From NCBI RefSeq assembly GCF_001457655.1, contig NZ_LN831035.1, positions 186,001-250,000 of the forward strand: a stretch of DNA of 64,000 nucleotides, given 5' to 3'. The number at the start of each line of letters is the position of its first letter. Position 1 is the first letter of the stretch. Origin of the DNA: Haemophilus influenzae. Lineage in GTDB: Bacteria; Pseudomonadota; Gammaproteobacteria; Enterobacterales; Pasteurellaceae. Below are positions 23,162 through 34,120 of the stretch, one piece after another. A model generated the notes under the pieces. It ran no database searches. It was given only the letters and a program-made list of their open reading frames with translations, and was not told where the DNA came from. Position numbers and translations under genes: made by a program.

Positions 23162-23760
23162 GCTAGGATCTCCTCAATTTGTTTCACAGCATCAACAGTA
23201 ACAATCACTTTATCGAAAGCGATTAAGCTAACTGGATCGATACCTTGAACATCACGTACATCAACTTTATATAAGTTACGTGCGGCTAAGAATAGATTTT
23301 CATCTAAACTTGCTGTGATAATTAACGCATCTTCAACGGCTAAATCTTTTAATTTTTGTACTAAAACTTTAGTTTTTGGTGCATCTAATTCAAATTTTTC
23401 CACCACAACCAAACGGTCTTGACGAACTAATTCAGAAAGAATGCTTTTGATAGCACCACGGTACATTTTCTTGTTCACTTTTTGGCTGTGATCTTGTGGT
23501 TTAGCCGCGAAGGTTGTACCACCAGAACGCCAGATTGGTGATTTAATATCACCAGCACGAGCACGACCTGTACCTTTTTGACGCCAAGGTTTTTTACCCG
23601 AACCAGACACTTCAGCACGAGTTTTTTGCGCACGAGTACCTTGACGCGCACCTGCTGCATAAGCAACAACAACTTGGTGGATCAACGCTTCGTTAAACTC
23701 ACGTCCGAAGGTAGTTTCAGAAACAGTGAGTGCGTTTGCACCTACAACTTGTAATTCCAT
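23158..23760 (-). CDS. rplD: 50S ribosomal protein L4
   Basis: L4 (200 residues) reaches into the exit tunnel. In E. coli and related gammaproteobacteria it is also the autogenous regulator of the S10 operon, acting on the leader to cause attenuation and to block translation. The tunnel loop ([20 protein letters not shown], about 52-71) and the C-terminal domain are complete. The leader upstream of rpsJ at 24731-24920 is the expected target. Confidence 0.98.
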
Positions 23761-23775
23761 CTCTATCTCCTAGAC

Positions 23776-24402
23776 TTATGCTTTAACTGCCGGCTTAACG
23801 ATAACATCGCCATTGATAGCACCAGGTACAGAACCTTTTACTAATAGCAATTTACGCTCAGCATCTACACGAACAACTTCAAGTGATTGAACAGTTACAC
23901 GTTCAGCACCTAAATGTCCTGCCATTTTTTTACCTTTAAACACACGACCTGGTGTTTGGTTTTGACCAATAGAACCAAGTACACGATGTGATAAAGAGTT
24001 ACCGTGTGTAGCATCTTGAGTACGGAAGTTCCAACGTTTAACACCACCTTGGAAACCTTTACCTTTAGAAGTACCAGTAACATCTACTTTTTTAACATCT
24101 GCGAAGATGTCTACATTGATTTCTTGACCTAAAGTGAATTCTTCACCTTCAGTACGAAATTCCCATAAACCGCGACCAGCTTCAACACCTGCTTTCACGA
24201 AATGACCTGCTTCAGGTTTAGTTACACGATTCGCTTTTTTAGAACCAGTAGTAACTTGAACTGCAGTATAGCCATCGTTTTCAAGAGTTTTAACTTGAGT
24301 TACGCGGTTGGCTTCAATTTCGATAACGGTAACTGGTACTGACACGCCGTCTTCATTGAAGATACGGGTCATACCAACTTTACGACCGACTAAACCAATC
24401 AT
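23776..24402 (-). CDS. rplC: 50S ribosomal protein L3
   Basis: L3 (208 residues) is an early assembly protein near the peptidyl-transferase centre. [19 protein letters not shown] and the signature region around [49 protein letters not shown] identify it; the central Gln is the site normally methylated by PrmB. It is the second gene of the S10 operon. Confidence 0.98.
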   Translation of the reverse strand: MIGLVGRKVGMTRIFNEDGVSVPVTVIEIEANRVTQVKTLENDGYTAVQVTTGSKKANRVTKPEAGHFVKAGVEAGRGLWEFRTEGEEFTLGQEINVDIFADVKKVDVTGTSKGKGFQGGVKRWNFRTQDATHGNSLSHRVLGSIGQNQTPGRVFKGKKMAGHLGAERVTVQSLEVVRVDAERKLLLVKGSVPGAINGDVIVKPAVKA

Positions 24403-24418
24403 TGTAATAACCTCTTAA

Positions 24419-24920
<502 letters not shown>

Positions 24921-24924
24921 GTGT

Positions 24925-24953
24925 ATTCTATAGAAAGACAACCCTATTTGCAA
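24925..24953 (-). promoter_or_regulatory. Candidate S10 operon promoter
   Basis: On the minus strand TTGCAA (24948-24953) and TAGAAT (24925-24930) are separated by exactly 17 bases and lie just before the structured leader. The start site would fall near 24918. Confidence 0.72.
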
Positions 24954-24966
24954 GCTTTTATTTTAA

Positions 24967-25872
24967 CTATTTTGTTGGCCTAAAAGCCTCTAATAATTTA
25001 TCAAAAATATATTCTTCAAGGTGTGTGTAAACCGTTTTTCTTTGACGACATAGTGTCACTTTCCACGGAACAGGACTTTCGATTTTACGACACAAAAATT
25101 CTTTTGAATGATAAAGCTCAGCCATAGGTAACGGTAGAATAGTTAATAATTCTTTGTTTGTTTTGACCGCACTTAGCAGAAAATCCCAACAACTCGAATC
25201 CAAAACAATATCTGGATAACAATTATTGCGCTCAAAAGCTTCCTTCAAATGATGATGAATCATAAATGTTTGATCAAAAATTGCCATTTTCTGCTGATGT
25301 AAATCAGCCCATGTGATTTGTTGTTTTTTTGCTAAGACATGCTTTGGTGAAAGAAATAAGGCTAATTCAGAACTATGAATTTCAATTGAATCAATAATAT
25401 TTTTTGATATTCGCTCGGGATATAACAACACGGCTAAATCAACTTTATCTAAAAGAAGTTCACTCTTTAGAGCATAAGCTCCAATTTCTTTAATAATAAA
25501 ATTAATATCTGGATTCTTAAGAATAAGATGAGGCAATACAGAAGAGAACACGGCTGATAAAACTAAGGGAGGAATACCAATTGTTATCGTGCCTTTCTTA
25601 CAATCTTTTGATTTATAAAGATTTGTTCTCATATCATTGTAACGCTTGATCACTTCTTTTGCATCACGATAATAATTTTCCCCCGCAAAGGTTAGTCCAA
25701 TAATTTTTCCTGATGCCCGTTTAAATATCTGAATATTTTCACGATTCTCAAACTCCGTAATCATCATACTTAATGCAGGTTGAGACACATATAAATTTTG
25801 AGACGCTCGGCTTAAATTAAAATCATTATCTACGATTGAAACAAAATATCTTAGATGCCTAATATCCATCAT
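24967..25872 (-). CDS. LysR-family regulator divergent from the ato operon
   Basis: This protein of about 301 residues has the LysR layout. An N-terminal winged helix-turn-helix ([34 protein letters not shown], about 2-35) is followed by a periplasmic-binding-like effector domain. I chose the tandem ATG at 25867-25872, which has a strong AGGGGGGTG ribosome-binding site. A longer start at 25914 would lie upstream of that site. It is divergent from atoD across about 250 bases, so it is the likely regulator of that operon. The inducer is unknown; acetoacetate or short-chain fatty acids are guesses from context. Confidence 0.88.
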
Positions 25873-26119
25873 TTTCACCCCCCTAAGGACTGCCATTTTT
25901 ACAAAATATAGCACAAGGATTGTTTAAAACACTATCAAAATAACTTATACCCGCCTAAGAAAGATGTATTTCTTTTACGAAATTTTTTTTGCTATTTTTA
26001 ATATCAATCTAGTTCCTTTATTGCCTATCAAGGATCATCACAAGAAACATATCCATTTGAAATATAAGATACTTATTTGTTGATATTCTTTCTTTTAATC
26101 TCGTTATTAGGAGGTCTCT

Positions 26120-26773
26120 ATGACACAAAAACATCTTAAGCTTAATAATCTAAATCAACACCTACATGATGGTATGAGCATCATGTTTGGTGGATTTATG
26201 GGTATCGGCACTCCAGCCAAACTTGTCCAACAAATCTTAGATTCTGGCGTAAAGGATCTCACACTCATAGGCAATGACACAGCCTTTATTGACACTGGCG
26301 TAGGGCCTTTAATTGTAAATAATCGAGTCAAACGTTTAATTACATCCCATATTGGTACAAATCCAGAAACTGGCAAAAAAATGATTGCTGGTGAAATAGA
26401 TGTAGAACTCGTTCCACAGGGTACCTTAGCTGAACGGATTCGTGCAGGTGGCGCCGGATTAGGTGGTATTTTAACACCAACGGGTGTCGGCACTGTTGTT
26501 GAAGAAGGAAAACAAAAAATTCAAATTGATGGCAAAGAATATTTACTTGAACTCCCACTAAAAGCTGATATTGCCATTATCCATGCTCAAAAAGGTGACA
26601 TGAATGGCAATTTAGCTTATGAATTATCTGCTAGGAACTTTAATCCACTAGTTGCTTTAGCAGCCAAAACTGTCATTGCCCAAGTTGATAATCTACTAGA
26701 GGTCGGTCAGTTACCCCCAGATGAAGTCATCACGCCAGCCGCATTAATTGATTACATTGTTTGTTCAGAATAA
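26120..26773 (+). CDS. atoD: Acetate/acetoacetate CoA-transferase alpha subunit
   Basis: AtoD (217 residues) is the alpha subunit of the enzyme that moves CoA from acyl-CoA to acetoacetate or short-chain fatty acids, activating them for breakdown. It has the glycine-rich CoA-transferase start [15 protein letters not shown] (about 21-35) and [16 protein letters not shown] (about 113-128). An AGGAGG ribosome-binding site precedes it. It begins a four-gene operon atoD-atoA-atoE-atoB, the same content as in E. coli but with a LysR gene in place of the AtoSC two-component genes. Confidence 0.95.
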   Translation: MTQKHLKLNNLNQHLHDGMSIMFGGFMGIGTPAKLVQQILDSGVKDLTLIGNDTAFIDTGVGPLIVNNRVKRLITSHIGTNPETGKKMIAGEIDVELVPQGTLAERIRAGGAGLGGILTPTGVGTVVEEGKQKIQIDGKEYLLELPLKADIAIIHAQKGDMNGNLAYELSARNFNPLVALAAKTVIAQVDNLLEVGQLPPDEVITPAALIDYIVCSE

Positions 26774-26783
26774 GGAGAACGCC

Positions 26784-27449
26784 ATGAATGCAAAAGAATT
26801 AATCGCTCGCCGAATTGCGATGGAATTACATGATGGAGATATTGTTAATCTCGGTATTGGTTTACCAACACAGGTTGTTAATTATTTACCTGATAATGTC
26901 AATATTACACTTCAATCAGAAAATGGCTTTCTTGGTTTAACTGCATTTGACCCAGAAAATGCTAATTCAAACTTAGTAAATGCTGGTGGTCAGCCTTGTG
27001 GAATTAAAAAAGGCGGCGCTACTTTTGATAGTGCTTTTTCTTTCGCTTTAATTCGTGGCGGTCATGTTGATGCCTGTGTGCTAGGTGGACTTGAAGTTGA
27101 TCAAGAAGCAAATCTCGCTAACTGGATGGTGCCTGGCAAAATGGTACCAGGAATGGGCGGAGCAATGGACTTAGTGACTGGTGCAAAAAAAGTGATTATT
27201 GGCATGGAACATTGTGCCAAGTCAGGTTCCTCAAAAATTCTAAAGAAATGTACATTACCGCTCACAGCAAGTAAAAAAGTTGCCATGGTGGTTACCGAAT
27301 TGGCAGTATTTAACTTCATTGAAGGCAGATTAGTTCTAAAAGAACATGCTCCTCATGTGGATTTAGAAACAATTAAAGCCAAAACAGAAGCCGATTTCAT
27401 TGTTGCCGATGATTTCAAAGAAATGCAAATCAGCCAGAAAGGACTTTAA
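26784..27449 (+). CDS. atoA: Acetate/acetoacetate CoA-transferase beta subunit
   Basis: AtoA (221 residues) is the catalytic beta subunit. The active-site glutamate is in SENGFLG at about residue 46, and GIGLPTQV precedes it. The start at 26784 (MNAKELIARRIAMELHDGD) has a good AAGGAG site 8 bases upstream. An alternative upstream frame start would overlap atoD. It lies 10 bases after atoD and only 2 bases before atoE, so the operon is tightly packed. Confidence 0.95.
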   Translation: MNAKELIARRIAMELHDGDIVNLGIGLPTQVVNYLPDNVNITLQSENGFLGLTAFDPENANSNLVNAGGQPCGIKKGGATFDSAFSFALIRGGHVDACVLGGLEVDQEANLANWMVPGKMVPGMGGAMDLVTGAKKVIIGMEHCAKSGSSKILKKCTLPLTASKKVAMVVTELAVFNFIEGRLVLKEHAPHVDLETIKAKTEADFIVADDFKEMQISQKGL

Positions 27450-27451
27450 TT

Positions 27452-28795
27452 ATGATTAGTCGCGTTTCTCGTTTTATGACGACATTCGTCAGTAAATACC
27501 TGCCAGACCCACTTATTTTTGCCGTGTTACGCACCTTTGTCACATTCATTTGTGCTTGGGGATTAACCGATAGTACACCTGTTGATTTAGTTAATATGTG
27601 GGGTAATGGCTTTTGGAATTTACTTGGTTTTGGTATGCAAATGGCATTAATTGTCGTAACTGGTAATGCTCTTGCAACCTCACCACAAATTCGTAAGTTT
27701 CTTTCTACAATCGCTTCAATAGCAAAAACACCAGCACAAGGTGTTGTCTTAGTTACGTTTATGGGTTCAATTGCCTGTATCATTAACTGGGGCTTCGGTT
27801 TGGTCGTTGGTGCGATGTTTGCAAAAGAAGTCGCGCGGAGAATAAAAGGCAGTGACTACGCCTTACTGATTGCCTGCGCCTATATTGCATTTATGACATG
27901 GGGTGGAGGTTTTTCAGGCTCAATGCCACTTTTAGCCGCAACACCAGGCAACCCAGTTGCTCATTTAATGGTGAGCGAAAGCAACCCACAAGGTATTATT
28001 CCTGCAGTTAGTACGCTTTTCTCTGGGTACAATATTTTTATCACGTTAAGTTTAGTCATTTGCTTGCCTTTCATTACCTATATGATGATGCCCAAAAATG
28101 GCGAAGCAAAAAGTATTGATCCAAAACTTATTGCGCCCGATCCAACATTTGATAAAAAATTGGATAAAGATGCAACACTTGCTGAAAAAATGGAAGAAAG
28201 CCGCTTCTTAGCCTATACAATCGGGGCATTAGGATATAGTTACCTCGGTATGTATTTCTACAAAAACGGATTCAATCTCACAATTAATAATGTAAACCTT
28301 ATTTTCTTAATCACAGGAATTGTGCTTCATGGCTCGCCAATGGCCTATATGCGAGCAATTATTAATGCCACAAGAAGCACAGCAGGGATCTTAGTGCAAT
28401 TCCCATTCTATGCGGGTGTGCAACTAATGATGGAGCATTCAGGCTTAGGTGGTTTAATCACAGAATTCTTTATCAATGTTGCTAACAAAGATTCTTTCCC
28501 ATTATTAACCTTCTTTAGTTCTGCCTTTATTAACTTTGCAGTGCCTTCTGGTGGCGGTCACTGGGTCATCCAAGGACCATTTGTTATCCCTGCTGCTCAA
28601 GCATTAGGTACAGATCTGGGTAAGTCTACAATGGCAATTGCCTATGGTGAGCAATGGATGAACATGGCTCAGCCATTTTGGGCATTACCAGCACTGGGTA
28701 TCGCAGGGCTTGGCGTGAGAGATATTATGGGCTTCTGTATGACCGCACTTATCTTCACCGCACCAATTTTTATTATTGGTTTATATTTCTTATAG
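27452..28795 (+). CDS. atoE: Short-chain fatty acid transporter AtoE
   Basis: This 447-residue inner-membrane protein with about ten or more hydrophobic segments belongs to the AtoE family. Family-typical stretches include [32 protein letters not shown] near residue 90 and [21 protein letters not shown] near 365. It is expected to import butyrate-like acids or acetoacetate for the flanking CoA-transferase. An uptake signal lies near the end of the gene (about 28741). Confidence 0.94.
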   Translation: MISRVSRFMTTFVSKYLPDPLIFAVLRTFVTFICAWGLTDSTPVDLVNMWGNGFWNLLGFGMQMALIVVTGNALATSPQIRKFLSTIASIAKTPAQGVVLVTFMGSIACIINWGFGLVVGAMFAKEVARRIKGSDYALLIACAYIAFMTWGGGFSGSMPLLAATPGNPVAHLMVSESNPQGIIPAVSTLFSGYNIFITLSLVICLPFITYMMMPKNGEAKSIDPKLIAPDPTFDKKLDKDATLAEKMEESRFLAYTIGALGYSYLGMYFYKNGFNLTINNVNLIFLITGIVLHGSPMAYMRAIINATRSTAGILVQFPFYAGVQLMMEHSGLGGLITEFFINVANKDSFPLLTFFSSAFINFAVPSGGGHWVIQGPFVIPAAQALGTDLGKSTMAIAYGEQWMNMAQPFWALPALGIAGLGVRDIMGFCMTALIFTAPIFIIGLYFL

Positions 28796-28809
28796 AAAAG
28801 GAGTTAAAA

Positions 28810-29991
28810 ATGGAAAATGTTGTTATTGTTAGTGCAGTTAGAACACCGATCGGCAGCTTTAATGGTGCATTATCTTCCGTAAGTGCGGTTGATTTAGGCG
28901 CAATTGTGATACAAGAAGCCATCAAACGTGCCAACATTGAAAGTGCATTAGTTAATGAAGTCATCATGGGGAACGTATTACAAGCAGGACTAGGGCAAAA
29001 TCCAGCCCGTCAAGCAGCATTAAAAGCAGGAATAGAGAAAGAAATCCCTTCTTTAACAATCAATAAAGTATGTGGATCTGGTCTAAAAAGTGTCGCATTA
29101 GGTGCACAGTCTATTATCAGTGGTGATGCTGATATTGTTGTTGTGGGTGGCATGGAAAATATGAGCCAAGCACCTTATCTTTTAGATAGCAAAGTACGAC
29201 AAGGCGTCAAAATGGGTAATCTCACATTAAGGGACACAATGATTGAAGACGGACTAACTTGTGCTAGCAATCACTATCATATGGGGATTACTGCCGAAAA
29301 TATTGCAGAACAATATGGTATTAGCCGCCAAGCACAAGATGCACTCGCATTACGTTCACAAACCTTAGCATCTCAAGCCGTGCAATTAGGTGTATTTGAT
29401 AAGGAAATTATCCCTGTTATGGTAAAAACTCGCAAAGGTGACATTATTGTTTCACGAGACGAGTATCCTAAAGCAGATACTACAGCTGAAGGTTTAGCTA
29501 AATTAAAACCTGCTTTCAAAAAAGAGGGTACTGTCACCGCAGGTAACGCTTCTGGCATTAATGATGGTGCTGCAGCACTTATTTTAGTTAGCGAAAGCAA
29601 AGCTCATGCACTTGGATTAAAAGCCATTGCAAAAATTAGAAGCTATGCCAGCGGTGGGGTAGATCCATCTGTTATGGGATTAGGTCCAGTTCCAGCAACG
29701 CAAAAAGCATTGAAAAAAGCAGGAATAAATCTTGATGATATCGATCTGATAGAAGCAAATGAAGCCTTTGCCTCACAGTTCTTAGGTGTTGGCAAAGATC
29801 TCAATTTGGATATGAATAAAACCAATATTCATGGTGGAGCTATCGCACTTGGGCATCCAATCGGCGCGAGTGGTGCAAGGATTTTAGTAACGTTATTGCA
29901 CAATCTTATCGAAAAAGATAAAAAACTTGGACTTGCTACACTTTGTATTGGCGGTGGTCAAGGTATTTCTATGATTGTAGAACGCTTATAA
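28810..29991 (+). CDS. atoB: Acetyl-CoA acetyltransferase (thiolase II)
   Basis: AtoB (393 residues) cleaves acetoacetyl-CoA to two acetyl-CoA, finishing acetoacetate use. The catalytic residues are in place: Cys88 in [11 protein letters not shown], His349 in [14 protein letters not shown] and Cys379 in LCIGGGQG. I chose the ATG at 28810, which has an AAAGGAG site; a longer frame upstream overlaps atoE. An uptake signal sits near 28881 inside the coding region. A terminator follows. Confidence 0.96.
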   Translation: MENVVIVSAVRTPIGSFNGALSSVSAVDLGAIVIQEAIKRANIESALVNEVIMGNVLQAGLGQNPARQAALKAGIEKEIPSLTINKVCGSGLKSVALGAQSIISGDADIVVVGGMENMSQAPYLLDSKVRQGVKMGNLTLRDTMIEDGLTCASNHYHMGITAENIAEQYGISRQAQDALALRSQTLASQAVQLGVFDKEIIPVMVKTRKGDIIVSRDEYPKADTTAEGLAKLKPAFKKEGTVTAGNASGINDGAAALILVSESKAHALGLKAIAKIRSYASGGVDPSVMGLGPVPATQKALKKAGINLDDIDLIEANEAFASQFLGVGKDLNLDMNKTNIHGGAIALGHPIGASGARILVTLLHNLIEKDKKLGLATLCIGGGQGISMIVERL

Positions 29992-30037
29992 CTATTTACT
30001 TCCTAAACTACAACAGCGAAATATTTCACTTCTAACT

Positions 30038-30076
30038 AAAAAAGCGAATTTCTTTTAAGAAATTCGCTTTTCTTTT
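30038..30076. terminator. Bidirectional terminator between atoB and ftsX
   Basis: A long stem (AAAGCGAATTTCTT/AAGAAATTCGCTTT) flanked by A and T runs lies between convergent atoB and ftsX. It should terminate both. Confidence 0.87.
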
Positions 30077-30085
30077 GATATCCAA

Positions 30086-31018
30086 TTATTCTTTCCTCTC
30101 CATCATCGCAATATGCCTTGTTGCGGCAATCCACGCCCCAACATAGCCCATAATTAAACAGCACACTAATAAGAATACAAATTCGCCAACGCCTAATCCA
30201 TTCAAACTGAATTGGACGGCAAAAATATCCGTTACATATTTCACCGCAGAAGTAAAATAGCTGATAATAAAGCTACTAAAAATTGCTGCAACTAACCCAC
30301 CTAACAGGGCATAAATCATCCCAGTATAAAGATAAGGACGAAGGATAAACTGATCTGTTGCACCAAGCAATTTCATCACATCAATACTTGAGCGGCTACT
30401 GTACACATCAGAGCGAATACTGTTACCAATAACTAAAAATACCGCTATCGTCATTAATACAGTGCAGAAAATTGCCACATGGGCGATTAACCATGAAAGT
30501 GCGGTTAATTTTTCCATCCAATCGTTATCTAAGCGAACTTCTTGCACGCCTTTAATTTTATTTAAATTGGTACGTAATTCGTCACGTTTTTCTGAAACAT
30601 TAAATTCGCTCGTCGGTTTTACAATAACGACCGCAGGCAATGGATTATCATCTAAAATTTCTAATTCTTCGCCAAAGCCAGACCAGCTTTTAAATTCCTT
30701 TAAACTTTCTTGACGAGAAACATAATTCAGCGATTCTACGCCTTTTTGCTGGCGGATTTTTTCTACCACTAAATTCGCGTTTTCCTCACTTAAATTTTTA
30801 TGAAGATAAATAGTCAATTCACTTTCAGGATAAAATTGAGTGGTGGCTAAATGCAAATTTTTCCACATTAAATAGCTCACAGTTGGGATCGTAAGCGAAA
30901 CGGCAATCACTAAAATCGTGAGCAGCGTGCCAAATTTACGTTGCCATAAATCCGCCCATACTGCACGCAAAGTATAGGCTGTTTGAACAAAAACAGATGC
31001 ATCCGTTGATCGGCTCAT
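30086..31018 (-). CDS. ftsX: Cell division protein FtsX
   Basis: FtsX (310 residues) is the membrane subunit of the FtsEX complex, an ABC-type device that in E. coli controls septal amidase activation through EnvC. A first transmembrane helix (about 28-50) is followed by a periplasmic loop of about 110 residues that would bind EnvC. Three C-terminal helices from about 165 onward carry the FtsX permease domain. It is 9 bases after ftsE. The partner envC is also in this window at 42216. An uptake signal lies inside near 30498. Confidence 0.96.
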   Translation of the reverse strand: MSRSTDASVFVQTAYTLRAVWADLWQRKFGTLLTILVIAVSLTIPTVSYLMWKNLHLATTQFYPESELTIYLHKNLSEENANLVVEKIRQQKGVESLNYVSRQESLKEFKSWSGFGEELEILDDNPLPAVVIVKPTSEFNVSEKRDELRTNLNKIKGVQEVRLDNDWMEKLTALSWLIAHVAIFCTVLMTIAVFLVIGNSIRSDVYSSRSSIDVMKLLGATDQFILRPYLYTGMIYALLGGLVAAIFSSFIISYFTSAVKYVTDIFAVQFSLNGLGVGEFVFLLVCCLIMGYVGAWIAATRHIAMMERKE

Positions 31019-31027
31019 GATTATTCC

Positions 31028-31684
31028 TTAATAACGTAAATAACCTTGTTCAAGCACAAGACAAGGTTTTGGTTTTTGTTGAATTAAATTAATGTCGTGA
31101 GTAGCAATTAACACAGTCATTCCTAGACGATTAAATTCTTCAAACAAATTAAAAATCCCCACGGAAAGTTCATCGTCTAAATTACCCGTTGGTTCATCTG
31201 CCAATAAGAGTTGAGGTTTATGCACAATCGCACGCGCAATATCAACGCGTTGCTGTTCTCCGCCAGAAATTTGCGGAGGCAAATAGTGGGCTTTATTACG
31301 CAATCCTACACGATCTAAAGATGCCATTGCTCGAGTATTTGCATCTTTTGGATGCATACCTGCAATAATCAACGGCAATGCCACATTTTCCACTACAGTA
31401 CGATCTGTTAATAAACGATAATCTTGATGAACCATACCAATTTGGCGACGCAGAAATGGAATTTCATATTTTGACAAGCGAGTAATATCATGCCCGTTAA
31501 ACCAAATTTGACCCGCGTTGGCTTTTTCCATCCCCATAATAAGCTTGAGTAATGTACTTTTCCCTGCGCCTGAATGCCCAACTAAGTAAGTCATACTTCC
31601 CACTGGAAGATGAAAATTCAAGCCTTGTAAGGCGGGCTGTGTTGCACCATGATAGGCTTTAGAAACATTTGAGAACTTAATCAC
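31028..31684 (-). CDS. ftsE: Cell division ATP-binding protein FtsE
   Basis: FtsE (218 residues) is the ABC ATPase partner of FtsX. Walker A GHSGAGKS is at about residues 36-43. The signature SGGEQQR lies near 139 and Walker B LLLADEPTGNLDD near 158. ATP use is thought to drive the conformational signal to EnvC and amidases rather than transport. It is translated between ftsY and ftsX, matching the E. coli ftsYEX operon. Confidence 0.97.
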   Translation of the reverse strand: MIKFSNVSKAYHGATQPALQGLNFHLPVGSMTYLVGHSGAGKSTLLKLIMGMEKANAGQIWFNGHDITRLSKYEIPFLRRQIGMVHQDYRLLTDRTVVENVALPLIIAGMHPKDANTRAMASLDRVGLRNKAHYLPPQISGGEQQRVDIARAIVHKPQLLLADEPTGNLDDELSVGIFNLFEEFNRLGMTVLIATHDINLIQQKPKPCLVLEQGYLRY

Positions 31685-31702
31685 AATTTTTCCTTATTCT
31701 TT

Positions 31703-32902
31703 TTATTCTTCATGAATGAATAATGCCTCAATAAATTCTTTCGCATTAAACTCACGTAAATCTTCAATTTTCTCGCCTACACCGATATAGCGAATAGGCA
31801 ACTTAAACTGATCGGCTATGGCAAAAATCACGCCACCTTTTGCCGTGCCATCTAATTTAGTTAGAGAGATTCCTGTTAAACCCACAGCCTCATTAAATAA
31901 CTTCGCTTGGCTAATGGCATTTTGTCCCGTACCAGCATCCAGCGTAAGCATAATTTCATGTGGCGCAGTTTCATCATATTTTTTCATAACACGAACAATT
32001 TTTTTCAGTTCGTCCATTAAGTTATTTTTATTTTGTAAACGACCCGCCGTATCCGCAATAAGAATATCAATATTGCGTGCAGCCGCTGATTGCATCGCAT
32101 CAAAAATCACAGACGCAGAATCAGAGCCCGTGCTTTGCGCAACAACTGGAATATGATTGCGTTCTCCCCAAACTTGAAGCTGCTCAACAGCCGCTGCGCG
32201 GAAAGTATCACCTGCTGCGAGCATCACCGATTTTCCTTCAGCCTGAAATTTACGTGCGAGCTTACCAATTGTCGTTGTTTTACCCACGCCATTTACGCCC
32301 ACCATTAAAATCACATAAGGTTTTTTCGTGCTATCAATCTCTAAAGGTTGTGCTACTGGCTCAAGAATATCCGCCATTTCTACTTTTAATTGTTGATATA
32401 AAAGCTCAGCATCTTGTAATTCTTTGCGACTTGCGTGTTCAGTCAAATTTTTGATGATTTTACTTGTTGTCGGCACGCCAATATCCGCAATCAACAGTTG
32501 TTCTTCTAATTCTTCAAACAACTCATCATCAATTTTCTTTCCTAAGAAAAAACTACGAAAACCTGCACCAATATTTTGTTTAGTTTTCAGTAATCCCTTA
32601 ACCAAACGACTAAAAAAGCCCCCTTCACTTGGCTTTTCGCGAGTTTCAATTTCAGCAACAGGCTGAAGCTCATCTTCTAACTTTTTCGCTTCGATGATTT
32701 CTTCAATCGGCTCAAGTGCGGTTGAAATTTCCTGTATTTTTTCTTCTTCGACTAAATCATTAGCTTCAAATTTTTCAATAGACGGCTCGATATCTGTAAT
32801 CTTTTCTTCTTCAATTATTGGCTCAATTTTAGGTTCATCTTGCTTTTTATTACGTCCAAATAACGATGCCCAAAATCCGCCTTTTTTATTTTCTTCAGCC
32901 AT
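31703..32902 (-). CDS. ftsY: Signal recognition particle receptor FtsY
   Basis: FtsY (399 residues from the ATG at 32902) is the SRP receptor that delivers ribosome-nascent chains to SecYEG. The N-terminal region (about 21-85) is strongly acidic (runs of Glu/Asp/Ile), as in the A domain. The NG GTPase domain follows, with GVNGVGKT (about 202-209), DTAGR and TKLDGTAKGG. The start MAEENKKGGFWASLFG has a good AGAGAG site; a longer upstream start at 32944 is unlikely. It is divergent from rsmD, as in E. coli. Confidence 0.96.
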   Translation of the reverse strand: MAEENKKGGFWASLFGRNKKQDEPKIEPIIEEEKITDIEPSIEKFEANDLVEEEKIQEISTALEPIEEIIEAKKLEDELQPVAEIETREKPSEGGFFSRLVKGLLKTKQNIGAGFRSFFLGKKIDDELFEELEEQLLIADIGVPTTSKIIKNLTEHASRKELQDAELLYQQLKVEMADILEPVAQPLEIDSTKKPYVILMVGVNGVGKTTTIGKLARKFQAEGKSVMLAAGDTFRAAAVEQLQVWGERNHIPVVAQSTGSDSASVIFDAMQSAAARNIDILIADTAGRLQNKNNLMDELKKIVRVMKKYDETAPHEIMLTLDAGTGQNAISQAKLFNEAVGLTGISLTKLDGTAKGGVIFAIADQFKLPIRYIGVGEKIEDLREFNAKEFIEALFIHEE

Positions 32903-32998
32903 AAAATGCTCTCTTAACTGTAATCCGATAAAAATGTCGTTCATTCTAGCAAAAAATCGTCTAAACTAAGCACAATTTTCAATAAAAATCGAATCTTT

Positions 32999-33580
32999 AT
33001 GAAAAAAATACAAACGCCAAATGCAAAGGGCGAGGTTCGCATTATTGCAGGGCTATGGCGAGGGCGAAAACTTCCTGTATTAAATTCTGAAGGCTTACGC
33101 CCAACTGGCGATAGAGTGAAAGAAACGCTTTTTAATTGGTTAATGCCTTATATCCACCAATCTGAATGTTTAGATGGCTTTGCGGGGAGTGGTTCGTTAG
33201 GTTTTGAAGCACTTTCTCGCCAAGCAAAAAAGGTGACTTTTTTAGAATTAGATAAAACCGTTGCCAATCAATTAAAAAAGAATTTACAAACGCTCAAATG
33301 CTCATCAGAACAGGCTGAAGTGATTAATCAAAGTAGTTTGGATTTTCTAAAACAGCCACAAAATCAACCGCACTTTGATGTCGTGTTTTTGGATCCACCC
33401 TTTCATTTTAATTTGGCAGAACAAGCAATTAACTTGCTTTGTGAAAATAATTGGCTAAAACCCAATGCGTTAATTTACGTAGAAACAGAGAAAGACAAAC
33501 CACTCACCACGCCTGAAAACTGGACGTTATTGAAAGAAAAAACCACAGGAATGGTGAGTTATCGTTTATATCAGAATTAG
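32999..33580 (+). CDS. rsmD: 16S rRNA (guanine966-N2)-methyltransferase RsmD
   Basis: RsmD (193 residues) methylates G966 of 16S rRNA with S-adenosylmethionine. The cofactor pocket DGFAGSGSLGFEALSR is at about residues 59-74. The catalytic DPPF motif is at 132-135, and RPTGDRVKETLFNWL precedes them. It is divergent from ftsYEX. trmL starts 9 bases downstream, so the two RNA methyltransferase genes form an operon. Confidence 0.96.
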   Translation: MKKIQTPNAKGEVRIIAGLWRGRKLPVLNSEGLRPTGDRVKETLFNWLMPYIHQSECLDGFAGSGSLGFEALSRQAKKVTFLELDKTVANQLKKNLQTLKCSSEQAEVINQSSLDFLKQPQNQPHFDVVFLDPPFHFNLAEQAINLLCENNWLKPNALIYVETEKDKPLTTPENWTLLKEKTTGMVSYRLYQN

Positions 33581-33589
33581 AGAAAAATT

Positions 33590-34072
33590 ATGTTAGATAT
33601 TGTTTTATATGAACCAGAAATCCCACAAAATACGGGGAACATTATTCGCCTTTGTGCCAATACAGGATTTCGCTTGCACTTAATTGAACCCCTAGGTTTC
33701 ACTTGGGATGATAAACGCTTACGCCGCTCAGGTTTGGATTATCACGAATTTGCGGAAATCAAACGCCACAAAACCTTTGAAGCCTTTTTAGAAAGCGAAA
33801 AACCCAAACGCCTTTTTGCACTTACAACAAAAGGCAGTCCAGCTCATAGCCAAGTGAAATTTGAACTTGGGGATTATTTAATGTTTGGCCCAGAAACTCG
33901 TGGCATTCCGATGTCAATTTTAAATGAAATGCCGATGGAACAAAAAATCCGCATTCCAATGACAGCCAATAGCCGCAGTATGAACTTGTCTAATTCGGTT
34001 GCAGTAACGGTTTATGAAGCGTGGCGACAATTAGGCTATAAAGGTGCGGTAAATTTACCAGAAGTAAAATAA
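33590..34072 (+). CDS. trmL: tRNA (cytidine/uridine34-2'-O)-methyltransferase TrmL
   Basis: TrmL (160 residues) is a SPOUT methyltransferase that methylates the ribose at wobble position 34 of the two tRNA-Leu isoacceptors. It opens [20 protein letters not shown]. The knot motifs FGPETRGIP (about 102-110) and [14 protein letters not shown] (about 130-143) are intact. It follows rsmD by 9 bases and ends at a shared terminator with lpsA on the other strand. Confidence 0.96.
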   Translation: MLDIVLYEPEIPQNTGNIIRLCANTGFRLHLIEPLGFTWDDKRLRRSGLDYHEFAEIKRHKTFEAFLESEKPKRLFALTTKGSPAHSQVKFELGDYLMFGPETRGIPMSILNEMPMEQKIRIPMTANSRSMNLSNSVAVTVYEAWRQLGYKGAVNLPEVK

Positions 34073-34074
34073 AC

Positions 34075-34119
34075 AAAAAAGTGCGGTTAAAATTTAATAA
34101 GATTTTTAACCGCACTTTT
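34075..34119. terminator. Inverted uptake-signal pair between convergent trmL and lpsA
   Basis: AAAAAGTGCGGTTAAAA and an inverted TTTTTAACCGCACTTTT flank a short loop, giving a stem of about 16 pairs with A/T runs on both sides. It should terminate both convergent genes and carries two uptake signals. Confidence 0.87.
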
Positions 34120-34120
34120 G

